Shown: piece after piece, positions 36,186 through 48,550 of the stretch
Numbering within the stretch: the stretch's first letter is position 1
How the letters are laid out: every line of letters starts with the position of its first letter
Assembly (NCBI GenBank): GCA_016647705.1
Contig: CM028330.1
Coordinates: 46,652,397 to 46,716,396, forward strand
Reading direction: 5' to 3'
Length of the DNA: 64,000 bases
From: Eucommia ulmoides
Lineage: Eukaryota > Streptophyta > Magnoliopsida > Garryales > Eucommiaceae
Translations under genes and position numbers: made by a program
The notes under the pieces: generated by a model
The model's input: the letters and a program-made list of their open reading frames with translations, nothing else
What the model was told of the DNA's origin: nothing
The model's database searches: none

Positions 36186-36675
36186 GACACAAAATAGAAT
36201 TCACCTACCTCACTGTCCTTTAACAGAGAAGAATTAATGAAAGATGAAATTGACTCTACTCTTGATTTTGGATTGAATGAGGATTGACACAAAATGAAAT
36301 TGACATACCTCCCGCCTTTGGGGGCAATAAATGACTGATACGAGGCGAAATAAACATACCACCGGCTTTTGGGCAAAGGAAGACTGACACGAGAAGAAAT
36401 GAACATACCTCTAACTTTTAGGCAAATGAGGATTGACATAAGAAAACATTGATATACCTCCTGACCTTTGATAGGGAAAGATTACACAAGATGAAATTAA
36501 CATAGTTCTCGGCTTTCGGCAGAGGAAGACTGACACAAGATGAAATTAAAAATACCTCTCAGGTTTGGGCAAAGGAAGACTAACGTGAGACAAACTTGAT
36601 ATACATCCTGGATTTTGGGCCAGAGAGGATTGACACAAGATGAAATTAGCTTACCTCCACTGTTATGTTCAAGGG
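36186..36675 (-). repeat. 49-bp tandem repeat in Tat-like element E
   Basis: About nine to ten diverged units of 48-51 bases. On the plus strand each reads ga(c/t)tgacacaagatgaaatt, then aacatacctc and a (c)ttttggg(c)aaagga-like end. The minus-strand frame is open for 88 codons (36173-36439) and encodes a roughly 16-residue unit like MFISSRVSLPLPKS. It directly follows the protease text of element E and directly abuts the copia LTR at 36185. Confidence 0.8.
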
Positions 36676-38727
36676 CTTGTTATGACCGGTACCATCTTTA
36701 TCAATGTCAGCATCAGTAAAAGTGATGGTGTTCAATCCTAGCATTTGTTCAACTAATGTAAATTTTTTTTTTTTAGTGGGGTTGTACTCGGCAAGTGGGA
36801 TTCATTCATGACTTTTAACAAGGCTTGTCGGTGTAACTCGGAGGATAAAAGAAATGATAGTATCGAAATCTGCATCGAGGCTTTGCTAAATTATTCTACA
36901 ACCTTTTATTCAGAATTCTTTATCTCCCGTAAGAAAACCTTGAGCTTCTTAGTCTATCACTAGTTTCTTTAGGGCCCCCTTCGGATCTTTCTCGGGGACC
37001 CAAGTCAACTCCTGCAGGATGTATATATTCCAGATCAATTAATCCCTCCATCTTCTCTGGCTGAGATTAGCAATACAGTGTTCTTTCTAATTTTTTCCAC
37101 TATATCGTAATTTCAGGGTACCTTGTTCAGAGCCTTCACAGGCTCCTGGATAGTAAAAGACAACACTAGGGACTTCTCAAAATTCACTACGACCTTCTTT
37201 AGGTGTAACTCGAAACCTTTTTCGATAATCTCAGGGTGTAGAAATATTCCACCGATATCAATCATGGAGACTTCTTATTCAACAAATATCATATTTACCT
37301 CACTTTATAAGGGGGAACACTCTGGTAATGGATTTGGTGTAGTGGCCTCAGGATTCTTAGAGATTGTGATGGGTCATGTCCGAATTAACTCTCGGATCTC
37401 AATTTTTAATTAGAAACATTGCTCTGTCGTATGCCCTTGGGTCCCCAAATGGTATTCGTAGACTGCATTTGAGGTGGTGGCTCAACTTACAAGCTTGGGC
37501 GCATAGAAAGGTAATGGAGTTAGCATATCTTATTTTAAGTAGTGTTTGAACAACTCAGTGAGAGAGACTAGAAGATTGAACAACTCTTTGTATTTGTTCT
37601 AGACAAGTCCCCCATCAGCACGAGATGGATAATCACGGTGGTATTGGATTTCAAGTTTGGGGGTGTTATTTATGATTTAGGGCGGGGAATTCGGGTTAGG
37701 TTAGTATGGGGGCATCTGGTAGGCGGGGGCTTGATATCAAGGGTAGTTTTGTAGATAGATTTATGGAGGATAAAAAACTGTGGGTTGTTTTGGCAAGAGG
37801 GTTGTTGGGGGACCACAACGACAACCACTTCACTTTCCTTTCTTTTTGGTGGAGCCGACTTCTTCTCGGAGTCAGACGAGGTTTCTTCGATCATTCCATT
37901 CCTTATCCTTTCTTCTACTATTTCGACTGGTTAGATTGTATCACCGAGGGAAGTTAACACTATACTCTACAAGATTTGATAAATCAGAGGCATTTGGATG
38001 GCCCTAAATATTGCTAACTGAGCTTTTTTTCTTAATCTTAGAACAACTTTGGCGGCCCCCTCTCTCTACCGAGCAGTATTTCTCCAGAATCTTTCATCTT
38101 TTCTTTTTAATATTTGGTATAGGGCACTACGATCTAGTGCCGCATCTTTATTATACACATATTGCTCATGAAAGGACTCTACTAGGCTTTCGAAGGTCTT
38201 GATCTGCGTTAAGTCTAGTGTCATGTACTAGCTAAGTGTTGGTCCCTTCAATAACCTGAGAAACAATTTCAGACAAAGGTCCTTATTAAGAGCTTGGTTT
38301 CCCAATTCTTTCATGTAGATTTTAACGTGCCATTCTAGAGGGACTGTACCATCATACTTTGTGAATTATGGAACTATGAAATTCTCCAGATACACCACTT
38401 GGTGCGGTGTTGATAACTCTTTGTACGCTGATTTTCTTGAAAGTTTTTCACTTTTTATCTCTTTTACGGTCTTTTTTATTTCATTCACCTCATGGGTCAA
38501 AGTCGGTGATGGTCCATTCTCTTCTTTTTTGCTTTTAGGTTTGGTTCTCAGGCACTATTGGTTGATATTTTGATCACTCAGAGGATCGATGACCCTTTCA
38601 GGGTAGGTGACAATTTGTGATGATTAACCAGCTAGGTCTCCTGGCAAGGCATGGAGCGAGGGTTCCTGAGAAGGACATAGCGGCACACCATAAAAGTAGG
38701 AAAGAAGATGTGACAGAGTAGGCACTG
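36660..38727 (-). pseudogene. Tat-like Gag and protease N-terminus (element E)
   Basis: Read from 38727 downward. A Gag linker ends in EVNEIKKTVKEIKSE near 38465-38500. The capsid-type domain at about 37930-38400 contains FTKYDGTVPLEWHVKIY, NKDLCLKLF and FESLVESFHEQY. At 37419-37460 the pseudo zinc motif reads YEYHLGTQGHTTEQC (first Cys changed to Tyr). Protease-flanking text includes VVVNFEKSLVLSF near 37150-37200 and FTDADIDKDGTGHNKPLNI near 36670-36720. Multiple stops. Gag N-terminus lies at 42560-42991, separated by an Athila-like insertion. No pol downstream of the 49-bp repeat is seen. Confidence 0.75.
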
Positions 38728-40094
38728 TGATGAGTGGTTTATTTACTGATAAATCAAGTACTTTTAGATTCAAATATTTGTATGTTTTCAAGCATTTTTG
38801 TTAGTTTAATGTGTGTTTGTATTGTTTTATAGGTTTTTGAATAAATGAGGGAAAAGATGCAAATTCGGTTCAAGTCCAGTAATGTCAAGGCCATTTTTGA
38901 CAATAATGCAATCCGATTTTGAAAAATGTCGAAACATGAAAGTTGTATATCTATATCTTAAATTTTTATAGGTTTTTGAATCACCTCAATCAGAGTTCGA
39001 ACGAGAAAGGTATAGCCAAAAGATCACCACAGCAACGATGAAAGGTCAGTGGACCTACTGACTTCCCACCACTGCAGCGGTTCGGCTCCACCTAGATAAG
39101 ATATTTTGGCATGTTTGTTGAGATATTTTGGATCCCTATGATATCCCCTATTCCCCCAACACTTGAAGCACATTTTTGGGACACCCTTGAGAGCTCCAAG
39201 GCATACTAGCAAGGAGAAATCATCCATTTGAAGAAGATGAAACAAGATCAGAGCGGAAATCACGGATGCAGAACCATCAATTCTTCAGATAACGGCTATT
39301 CTCCTTTGTTTCTATCTTTAATTCTTAAACCCTTGTTGGTATTTGATCATGTATAGCTTGTTTATAGTTGAATATTTAGTTATGGCCATGTATAGCTAAA
39401 CATATATTGTCTAGGGTTTGATTGAGTTCATGAAAATGTTGTTTGTATAAATCTATGTTTCGTTAACGGTTGTTCATGTATATTCCATTATGTTTACTAT
39501 TTTATTACTTCCATAGTATGCTTGTTATGATATTGTGGTTGGTTTCAGAAATCGGGGTTTGATACTCGGGAGAGGTAACCCCGGATTATGACTAGGGTTT
39601 AAACACAACGCGACAATCTAATGACTCGGGAGAGTATTATAAACTATGCAATTCATGAGGTTGGGGAGAGACTCATGTGATCAGTGCCGTTAAACGCTAG
39701 ATGGGGATATCGGCGTTGACATGAAGTCACATATTCATTCACTTTACACTCGGGAGAGGTAGTGAGTAAGTTTTTGATACCTAGATTGTCGGATAGTTTA
39801 AATACAGTTAATATAAATGAGATTGAAATGAACACGTTTAAGTGAACAAAGTTAATCCCTAGACAATATATTCCCATTAACGTCACTATTAGTATTTTAG
39901 TTTAGTTTAGTTTTATTTCTTTAAACAAAAATATAAATTTGAGTTGACTAGATAAAATTCGGTTATAACAATCGCGGTAGTTAATGACAATTTAATCCAA
40001 TCCCTTTGGATACGACAACCCTTCTCATTCACTATTCTATAAAACTTGACCCATACACTTGCAGTAAAAATAGCGACTTAATATTCTGCTAACA
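38728..40094 (+). repeat. 5' LTR of element J
   Basis: Starts tgatgagtgg and ends gctaaca. Its right half aligns with the solo LTR at 5640-6390 (cactcgggagaggta, gttaatccctagacaa, accc-tacacttgc). It lacks the roughly 197-bp tandem duplication seen in the solo LTR. Confidence 0.8.
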
Positions 40095-40100
40095 AGTTTT

Positions 40101-40118
40101 TGTCGCCGTTGCCAGGGA
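40101..40118 (+). other. Primer binding site of element J (Asp tRNA type)
   Basis: tgtcgccgttgccaggga closely matches the Athila primer site tggcgccgttgccgggga. A T-run follows directly. Confidence 0.85.
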
Positions 40119-40459
40119 TTGATTTTTTTTTTTTTTTTTTTTGATATTGTGAGTAAGTAACTTGATTTTAATTTAGGTATTTATTTTGTTTTTAATTTTT
40201 GTTTTTAGTTTTCTTTGTCTTGCGAGGTACTTGAAGATATTAGATCAACAAGTGCTATTTCATTTCTTTCAACGGGATTCCAAGTCGTTTTATTATGTTT
40301 GGGGTTGATATAAGGAGTTGCCTATCCGGTTCCCAAACTATTATTTTCTGAGAGAGTGTCAAATAATGAACTTCTTTGATGGGTTACTAGTCGCAAACTA
40401 AACTTCCTCGATGGGTTACTAGCCGCAACAAGAAATTAGGTCGAAAGAGGAAATCGTAC

Positions 40460-41186
40460 CACTTCATTCAACCAACTAACCGCGGGTGAAGATTATTGGT
40501 TACTGGAAAACATGGTGGAGTTTGAGTTTCATAGTTGGAATTATTCAACAAGCTACCAAAGCTTGGGGATAATTCCACCGTTTCAATGCCATGGATTGAA
40601 ACCTCGGACCAATATTTGGAGTCTTCCCCTACCCTGGAGGAATTGTTCATTGAATTTATAGGAAAAACTCTGGCTTTCTGGAGTGAAACGAATGACCGTC
40701 TCAACGAGCATGAGGATCTTCTTCACAATATTGAGACGACCCGCACTGAAATTGATGTGACCGTAACATCTATTCAAACACAAATTGGTTAGCTAATCTG
40801 ATTTATTGAGGTTGAGTCAGAAATAGTGGCACTGAGAAACACACAAGTCACATCCACATGTGAAAACCACCGTGAGGAACTCCAGGAAGACATTAGGTTT
40901 GATCGATGATGAATATTCTAATGAGGAGAAGACCCAAAAATTGAGCAACGATGAAGAATCACAAGATAACACTTGTGATTATCCACCGTTTGAGATCCAC
41001 GTTATGATTCTGACACCGATGAAAGACGAACATTTCTATGAGGATCCAATATGGCTCACTTATCCTCCACCACTTCTAACTCCGTTCATCCATGCCTACC
41101 ACGCACAAAATTCAGAGAAGAATCAAGTTGAAAGTACGGGCCAAACAATGCCAAATCTCGCCAATCTTGAGGGTGTTCTGAATTAA
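40460..41186 (+). pseudogene. Gag remnant of element J
   Basis: The open piece at 40535-40792 contains PTLEELFIEFIGKTLAF and ends SIQTQIG, matching the Athila Gag end (LEEL...F...R...LE.QVGQLA). A second open piece of 108 codons (40860-41186) follows in another frame, with acidic DDEYSNEE-type text and DYPPFEIHV. The zinc knuckle and everything downstream in pol are missing. Confidence 0.6.
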
Positions 41187-42560
41187 AACCCGTATGTTGT
41201 GTTGTATGACACATACTACGGGTGAAAGCCGCTCTTTGACGAGTCAGTCTCTGTGTCAAGCCGAGCACATTAAACCAAACACTTCTTGGGAGACAACCCA
41301 AGGTTTCAAATAAATGAATCCATAACCGTCGACTTCATTCGGAGATGAGATTGTCTCGCCTCCCAGGTACGTGTTCTAAACCCTCTTCATCATCATGCTT
41401 TATTTCAATTGTTGAGATCGATGTTAGGTCATTGTGGACATTGACCATTTTAAGTTTGGGAGGGTGTTTAGTATGTTTTCTTGTTTTTAGTTGTGTAGTT
41501 AAGTTAAATTGTTTTCATGTATGCATGTTTGTTTAGTTAGTGTAGTATGTTTGTGTTTGTAATTATTGTGTGTTGAGTTTTGTAGTTATTCTGGGCTATT
41601 ACCCGTTGATGAAATTATCCTCTGGTTGTTTTTTGAGGTCATGGGTAATGCCCATTCATGTGTGTTCTGTGTACTTGACTTTTCGTTTGGTAAAAGTTAT
41701 TGTGGATTCTAATTTGCACGAGCACATAGACTCAATGTACTAGCTATCCAATTGATTTGATGCCAATTATTTAGTAGACAGTTCATGAAAATTTTAGGGA
41801 TTCTAGAACCTGATTAGAGGAAACATGAGGCAAAATCCTAGGCGAGGGAGTTTAGGAGACATGATTTAGGCATTCATTTTGATCGCTTGAGCCTTTGAAT
41901 CTTACCATGCTATATGTTTTATCCCTCGTTACCCTGTCGAAGCCTGTAAGCCGTTTCAATTCTAAACATGTAACAAATACCTTGGCCAATAAAACGTTTT
42001 CTAAACCTAAACTGCTAAACCTAAGGTAATGTGAGTCAAAATCAAGTGAGTGTGTGTAAATACTACTTGAAGTGAGCGGTTGGGTTTTGGGCGAACTTTT
42101 GATTGATTCAGTATTCGAGTATTCACTTGTCATTTTTCTATCGTTTTCCCACACCCGTGAAATTATACAAATCAAATACATTTGGGGGTGTGTTTTGTTA
42201 AAAAAAAAAAAAAACCGTATGGAAATATAGTTCTATTTTAGTTTTTTTTTTTACAAGTAAGTACGACGTTTTTAAATGATAGTTCAAGGTTGTTTCAAAT
42301 TAATCTTTGGGGGTTCGAGAGTGATTGAGTGCCAAGCATGTGCCTTAGGTAACGTCGAGTTAATAAGATTTACTTATTCCCGATATACCTTTGGCCATTT
42401 GACAAAAACCGAATCAAGTCCTTTTGAACTTTTTGAATTGTTAAGCCTACATTAGTATAGAGTGTAACCCAATCTGGCATATGGATATCCTAATCCTTTA
42501 TTGTCAAAGTCACGAGATTTATTAGTGAATAATCCAATCCAGTCTTTGGATGGTTGTATT
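41187..42560 (+). other. 3' untranslated part of element J
   Basis: Opens with the phrase cgagcacattaaaccaaacacttcttgggagacaac (41262 onward), the sequence that follows the last gene in Athila elements. Then T/G-rich non-coding DNA with A and T runs at 42200 and 42245. No gene seen. Confidence 0.6.
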
Positions 42561-42991
42561 ATTGAATTTTCGCACACACACTTGAACAAGATCTAGAATG
42601 GCGTTTACCATTATTGAATGTTGAAATTCTAGAATACCACATGGTGCGTTTTATTCCTAAACTCGATATGATTGGGGGCCGTTGAGGGAAAACGTTTTGG
42701 TCGATAAGTTTTTTAAACTGACATATGGAGCCCATAGTATCCAAGCAGGGGATAGTTTGGAGCAACAAGATTTTGACTTGGCAGATGTTATCTTTCCGAG
42801 TGGGGAAACAAATTTTCATTTGGATTTTCGGTACTCGACGGAACAGCAACAGTCCCGACGAGTAAAGAGATAATTATCTCTTTGAAATACTGAGTGAGAT
42901 CACCGACCATTTCTATTAGTTGATCGACTGATTATTGCATATGGGCTATTTCATTGGCCCAAGAAGATTCGACGTTATCCTCGGAGGCCAT
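42560..42991 (-). pseudogene. Gag N-terminus of Tat-like element E
   Basis: Starts at ATG 42991 (MASEDNVESSWANEIAHMQ, then a stop). It continues with SVDQLIEMVGDLTQYFKE and PSSTENPNENLFPHS. The open frame at 42559-42849 in a shifted frame holds the next part. This is the variable N-terminal part of Tat Gag. It is cut off by element J, and the remaining Gag lies at 36660-38727. Confidence 0.6.
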
Positions 42992-43555
42992 CCTAGGCAC
43001 GATTCGAGCTCGATTGTGAGTGAAAATTGGACTTCAAAATGGGAGAACAGGGATCACTTTTCTAGAATCAATTTTCTTGGGAATTAGTCCACAAGAATTA
43101 AAGAGGGCCCCAAATTCACTCAAGTTCAAAACTTCTAATCCCGGTGATGATTTTACAAACAAGACAAACTAGGTGAATGAATTTTAATTAATCCCAAAGT
43201 TATTAATTACAAACCATACCAAAGAAAAATTATTACAACATATTACAACCATATCGAATAACTCGAAACATTACAATACAAGTTGAGATTGTAAAGTACA
43301 AATTCACAAAATAGAATTACAGACTCAATGACAACTATTTTTAGATATATGTAAATTCTTTCTCCATTTCACTAGCATTGGAAAATTTGCTTACTTGAAT
43401 CTTGGGTTTTCAAAAGAAATCATCCATCCAAATGCAATATATAAAGTCCTCTTCCATTTCCCAGAATCAAGTGCCCTATAAAGGTTCGAATGCAACCTAC
43501 ACCTAAGATTACTATATGAGACTCATGACTTCTAAGTGATGCATTCTGTTAGAGT
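42992..43555 (-). other. Leader of element E
   Basis: Upstream of the Gag ATG in element E orientation: AT-rich, no open frame of note, bounded by the copia LTR at 43556. A TATA-like word is absent. I see no PBS. Confidence 0.4.
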
Positions 43556-45978
43556 TGTTGGCCCAGTGAGCTACCCAAGAGGGAGGTGAATTGGGTAGTA
43601 TTAAAAATTATCAGAATAATAATAACACTTAAAAAATTGAAACAATTAATTTTATCCTAAAATTAGTTATTATCTTTATAGCAGCGGATATGTGTTATCA
43701 ACTAGGTGCACACCAAACAACAATATAACTAAAATAAACAAAGTAGCACACCACGATATATCTTAGTTCACTAAGCTACTCTTTGTTAATCCAATCCTCC
43801 GAGCCTCATGGAGATTCGCACTCACTAAATTTAAGATCCCTTTAAAAGTACGAACCAAACCCTCACAAAAATTCTTTTCACGAGCTCATAATCAACCTTT
43901 ACAAATTCCTTTTCACAGGTTCAAGAATAACCTCTACTTTTTACAGGCTCAAGAATAACCTAATTCTTTTTGTTCCTTAGATTAAGGAATCAAAACCTCA
44001 CAAAAATGCTTCAACTACCATTTTCCTAGGTAAGGATGAAACCTTTACAAATCACTCACAATTAATTCTATAAAAAAAGAATTAATACCTCAATCTCTTT
44101 ACCGGAAGAGATTGAAACCAAGCTACCCCTAATTAGATACTTCCAATAGTACCTAATCCGCACACAACTCACCAATTACAAGAAATTGATAAGTTCTTCT
44201 CACTCGGAGCTTCTACCACCGCAAATCAATTTAAACTCGATTAATGTCCCGATAATTACTAGTGATATAAGTAAATAAGCAAACAAAAATCTGATTATAA
44301 AAATAATGTGCATATCACAAAATTGAGCACGTAATCAAATTATCTCACAAATCATTTTAAAATAATATTTATGCTTTTAGTGTTCGAAAACGATTTCTCA
44401 TATAATCAATTAACCAAGCAAGCAATGATAACAATAGAGTCAATTAAGAATATGCTTGGAACACGTTTACCAAGAAAATATAAAAATCTGATTATGATAA
44501 ATATGAATAGCACACAAATAAGTATATAATCATATTTTCACCAAAAATCGTTTTAAAATATTTTTATACGATTTAAAGTTAAGAAAACGATTTTATCAAG
44601 ATCTTATCAACCAAGCAAATATAAAAAAAATAAATATGCAGTAAATATTAATAGCTTGGAAAGATCTTACTCGGATAACACTGAAGAATTATAGATTGAA
44701 ATGCTAGACAACTCAACTCGGTGATGCTTACACAATCAGCGGTTTAACTCAAGAACTCCTCAATAATTAATCTCATAATTTGATCTCTCAAAATAATATC
44801 AAAATGATTATTCTTATAAAATCTTATGAACTTAATAGTTCTTGATATGATGTCTTTGTTATGTGAAATCCGCATGTTTATTTATAAGGAATTGAAACAA
44901 GCCATCTAACGGCTAGTTTTTAAATGATAAGTATCTAAAAAATACCTATAGACCCCATATATCATTATCTTTCATTTTAGGTATATTTGACTTAATTATA
45001 GCTTTCAAAACACTGAAATTAGTCCCTCAAATATTTCTAAAACTCAAATCAATAGGATAGAAAGAATTATATGAACAAATTTGAGAAATAACTAAAATAT
45101 ATGAACCATATCTATAGGGATGACAAAATATCATTGATATATCTTTAATACTATCATATCCCTAAAATTTCTCTCATAGTTCAACCATAAATGGCTAGTA
45201 ACGGCTACTGTTTGATCAGAATCCTCGAAATCCTCTAAACCTGAAACAGACTCATCAGTCGCCCGACCAACGTCCATAAGTCAACTGCTCGATTCAAGAT
45301 ACTAGCCAAGCCAAAATTCCTTTGCCCATCGGTCGACCGCCCATCCATCATCTGTCAACTGGACGATTCTGAGAGTTTCTCAAGTCGACCTATCTATCAA
45401 CCTAGAGATTCAAAGAATTCATTCTTTGGCCACAGGTCGACCTACCTGTTGACTGAATGATTCAGGGACTATGTCTAATTTTCATAAGTCGACTTATCTG
45501 TCGACTGGACCATGCAAAGATCCTTAATTTTATTTTAAATCATTTTCTTTGACGTTTTCGCCCCTTTAACTGATTTCTTTTCTCGGTTACCTCCACTAAC
45601 TATTTAAATTCAATTTTAATCAATTATCTTTATTTCTTTTTCAATTACACATAGGAGCAAATAATTTCACTAATTAGGATCCTATAAAAAACACACATAA
45701 TTATAAAATCATTTTTGTATCGTGTGTGATCCTAATAGGGATACATTAAGAGTAAAAATAGATTAGAGTTGTTTTCACCTAGATTCTTCATAATCTTCAA
45801 TCTCTTAATATCCATCTTTACATCCTTTACAATTTGTTAATGATATTATCATCTCTGCATCTTTTGCAATTACTTCATGATATTATCTAGAACTCTTTAA
45901 ACTGAAACACTCAATAAACACATTAGTTCCACAAAAAATATCAACATTTAATTATTCATCAAAATCTTAAGATCAATA
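43556..45978 (-). repeat. 3' LTR of copia derivative G (2.42 kb)
   Basis: tgttggcc to gatcaata on the plus strand; aligns throughout with the LTR at 33766-36185 and has nearly the same length (2423 against 2420). It lies next to a PPT on its high-coordinate side, so it is a 3' LTR of a minus-strand element. It cannot pair with the other LTR, which has its PBS on the opposite side. Confidence 0.85.
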
Positions 45979-45998
45979 ATCTCCCAATTTTTTATGAT
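45979..45998 (-). other. Polypurine tract of copia derivative G
   Basis: Minus strand gtcatcataaaaaattgggagat directly precedes the LTR. This is the classic SIRE-type TTTGTCATCATCAAAAAGGGGGAGAT context with changes. Confidence 0.85.
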
Positions 45999-47130
45999 GA
46001 CAATTAACTTTAATGTTTTCTTCAAACCAATAATGTAACCGCACTTCCCCTAAATCCAAGGACGGGTTCTTTAACTCATTAAGGCAAAGTAATGAAGATA
46101 ATCATAAGATTTTCAACAAAGAACAAATTTCAATATAGGCTTAAGATATTCAACAAGATAATTCAAGCTATCCCTTAAGACATTCATTAAAACATCAACT
46201 AATTCTCCCCCTTTGTCATCTCAAAACAAATTGGGGAGGGGGAACCAAAAACATCACTACTCTAGGCAAATGTCATGAACTTTAATTTTCCGCTAGAGAC
46301 TTAGTGAGTATAACAAACTAATCGAAAATATAAAAATCTTCAATATATTCTTTTTCAATTTCAGCATAACACATTATTGCCCCACTTATAAAAACTTCTT
46401 CTCCTAAATAATTGTAAACAAGCAAATTCATGCATAGAAGAATAATCCTGAGGCAATCAAAATATTTCAATAATATAGCATGTAATCATATAATTTCAGT
46501 TAAGTCCGCATGCCTTACTAATGATACCAAATAATGTCATCCTTATAGATAGAATCTAGAAACCTGTAATCTTTAATGCACTAGAATAGGAAGCATATCT
46601 CAAGAATAACGATATTATCTCATATCATTCTAGATCCCTTCATAATCATAATCATTTACAAATCAATAGATATGAGACGTATGAGAAGAACATATTGTCA
46701 TGCATATAGTAAAATACTTAATATCCATAAATATATTCATGTGCACAAAGTATCAATTTAAAACATTAAACACAGATTGATAAGCTATGAATATTCAAAT
46801 GATCCCATATATATAGTATCAAAAAAAGACTTAATACAATATGCATCAACCAAATCATTCTTTATTTTTTAAATCACCTCAATATAAAATATCATGCATT
46901 TTAATAAGTCAAGATGTATAAAAAAATCAGCTTAATTGAACTCATTTATATAAACGTAAATAGAATGAATGATAGCACATTATACAAATAATCTTATTAA
47001 AATGAATATGCAAAAAATAATTAGCACTATTTAGTGAGATCACAAACACTCAATTAATTTTCTAAATCACATAACATGCTTTAAAATCAAACATATGATT
47101 ACTACTCGATATAAGCACATTATAAAAATA
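45999..47130 (-). other. 3' non-coding region of copia derivative G
   Basis: AT-rich DNA with no open frame over 60 codons. A second purine-rich stretch (aattggggaggggg at 46232-46246, plus strand) lies within. A homologous 3' region follows the third copia LTR at 62599. RT and RNase H, expected just upstream of such a region, are absent. Confidence 0.5.
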
Positions 47131-47830
47131 TGTAAATACACTTTAACTAAATGTGATTTTCATAATCACCATATAATGTTTCTAAGACAACAAGTGAACG
47201 TATCATTTAAAATAAGTCTTAGAAACCATTACCAACTTACCTATTTGGCAAGTTGCAAATCTCTCTCTTAAAAAATTTGATAAATTTAAACCGCGAGGGA
47301 TTAGGAGTACCTTTTCTATCTTCCGGGACGACTTTACTTTCTACCTCATTTGTACTCATAATTGCTTTGGGTGCATAATTCCTCTTGACCTATCTGTATC
47401 CTCTCAACTTTTGATTATTACCACTTGATTTTTTGATATTTTCATTTGCTCGTGTCACTTGCAGCTTTCTGGTGATGTTTTATCTTGGCTTTGATGAATT
47501 TTTTCTCTTTGCACATTTTGCTTATGGCTTCTTTGTAATTTCATATTCTGTCTTTGGAGTATTTTTTTCCCTTTGCACACGTTGCTTGTGGATCTTTAGT
47601 GACTTCCTGTTTTGGCTTTGATACAACTTCTTTGTTTGTTCCTTCAAGTCCACTTCTGACATTATGTAATTCTGCACAAGACATTTCAATAGTTTTCTTC
47701 GGTATCTATTTCATTTTGGATCCGTCCTTGTTAGACATAAACTTAGGGTTCTAAAATGGTCATGATACTTTAAAATGCTCAACCCTATTACAATAATAAC
47801 ATCTCAAAAATTACATAATGTTGGAAGTGG
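47130..47830 (-). pseudogene. Copia Gag C-terminus with zinc knuckle (G)
   Basis: Minus-strand reading at 47775-47820 gives CYYCNRVEHFKVS followed by a stop where the last Cys of CX2CX4HX4C should be. It continues with the lysine-rich linker IPKKTIEMSCAELHN and EVVSKPKQEVTKDPQ to about 47430. This matches the knuckle-plus-linker part of SIRE-like Gag. No protease, integrase or RT follows, so pol has been deleted between here and the 3' end. Confidence 0.55.
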
Positions 47831-48519
47831 ACCTGAAAGAACAAACAAATAAAATTTGTATTCCTTCCATTTTATCAACTTATCCCAAACTCAAAATTTT
47901 ACACTGGTTGGGACATTAGAAATGGTGGTATGGAAAACTCTCCCTTTCTCAGATTTCAAGTTAAGATTTTCATTTTTTTTTCATTTTCGTTTTCTTCGAC
48001 TCTTTATTACTATTATTTTTAGAACCAAAACAATCGATTCATTTTTTTTTCCATTTTTTTATGCAAGAAAGTAAATATTTATAGAAATGTAACAATAATA
48101 CATAAAATGCGAAAAATAAAATTACAGAAATAAAAGTGCAGAAAGGCGCAGAACATAAAAATAAAAAGCACGGAAAGACACAGAATCAAAAAATAAAGAG
48201 CGCGAAAGGGAGCAGAACAGAAAAATAAATAGAACAAAATAAAAGCGAAGGAAAGCGTAGAACAAAAAATAAATAGAGGAAATAAAAGCACACAAAGGTG
48301 CAGAATAAGAAAATAAATGCAAAAGGATAAAATCAATCTTTAAATGTTCCAGTCGAACGTCCTCTTAAGTTTTGTGCAATTTTAGATCCTTTTTTTGAAG
48401 CAGTTGAAACAAAAATAAAGGTGTAATTGGAGAGTAAGAAAAAACTTAGCTAGGCATGGAGTGTTTTTTCCCCATTTCTTATTCTTCTTTTCTCTTTTCC
48501 TACTTTCCATATATATATA
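47831..48519. other. Non-coding flank with a minisatellite, left of the Helitron
   Basis: T-rich DNA at 47930-48060, then a degenerate array at about 48130-48325: five units of 31-46 bases, each with ataaaagcgcagaaaggcgcagaa-like text on the plus strand. The two long minus-strand frames here (66 and 85 codons of F, L, C) only read the array. Possibly the far part of a Tat LTR whose start is at 61450-62329, split by the Helitron; this is a guess from orientation. Confidence 0.45.
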
Positions 48520-48550
48520 CTAGCGTATAACCCGTGCCTGAAGGCACGGG
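48520..48550 (-). other. Helitron 3' terminus: hairpin and CTAG
   Basis: The hairpin has an 8-bp perfect stem cccgtgcc/ggcacggg with a 4-base loop (plus 48531-48550), then 7 bases, then CTAG at 48520-48523. The stem, distance and CTRR end are the diagnostic Helitron terminator. The next minus-strand base is T. Confidence 0.92.

Larger units (their letters stand above)
38728..42560 (+). mobile_element. Athila-like non-autonomous element (element J) in Gag of E
   Basis: Has a 5' LTR 38728-40094, an Asp-tRNA-type PBS, Gag remnants and a long non-coding 3' part. Protease, RT and integrase are absent. It lies within the Gag of the minus-strand Tat element. The right boundary is uncertain because no 3' LTR is recognisable; E sequence is clear from about 42600. 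Confidence 0.65.

Noticed and set aside
33766..45978. The two 2.4-kb copia LTRs as a pair bounding one element
   Set aside because: For a minus-strand element the 5' LTR must lie at higher coordinates. Here the one with PBS and gag is lower and the one with the PPT is higher, so they belong to different elements.
47433..48336. Hydrophobic frames suggesting membrane proteins
   Set aside because: They read T-rich DNA and the A-rich minisatellite on the opposite strand from the Gag remnant; composition artefact.
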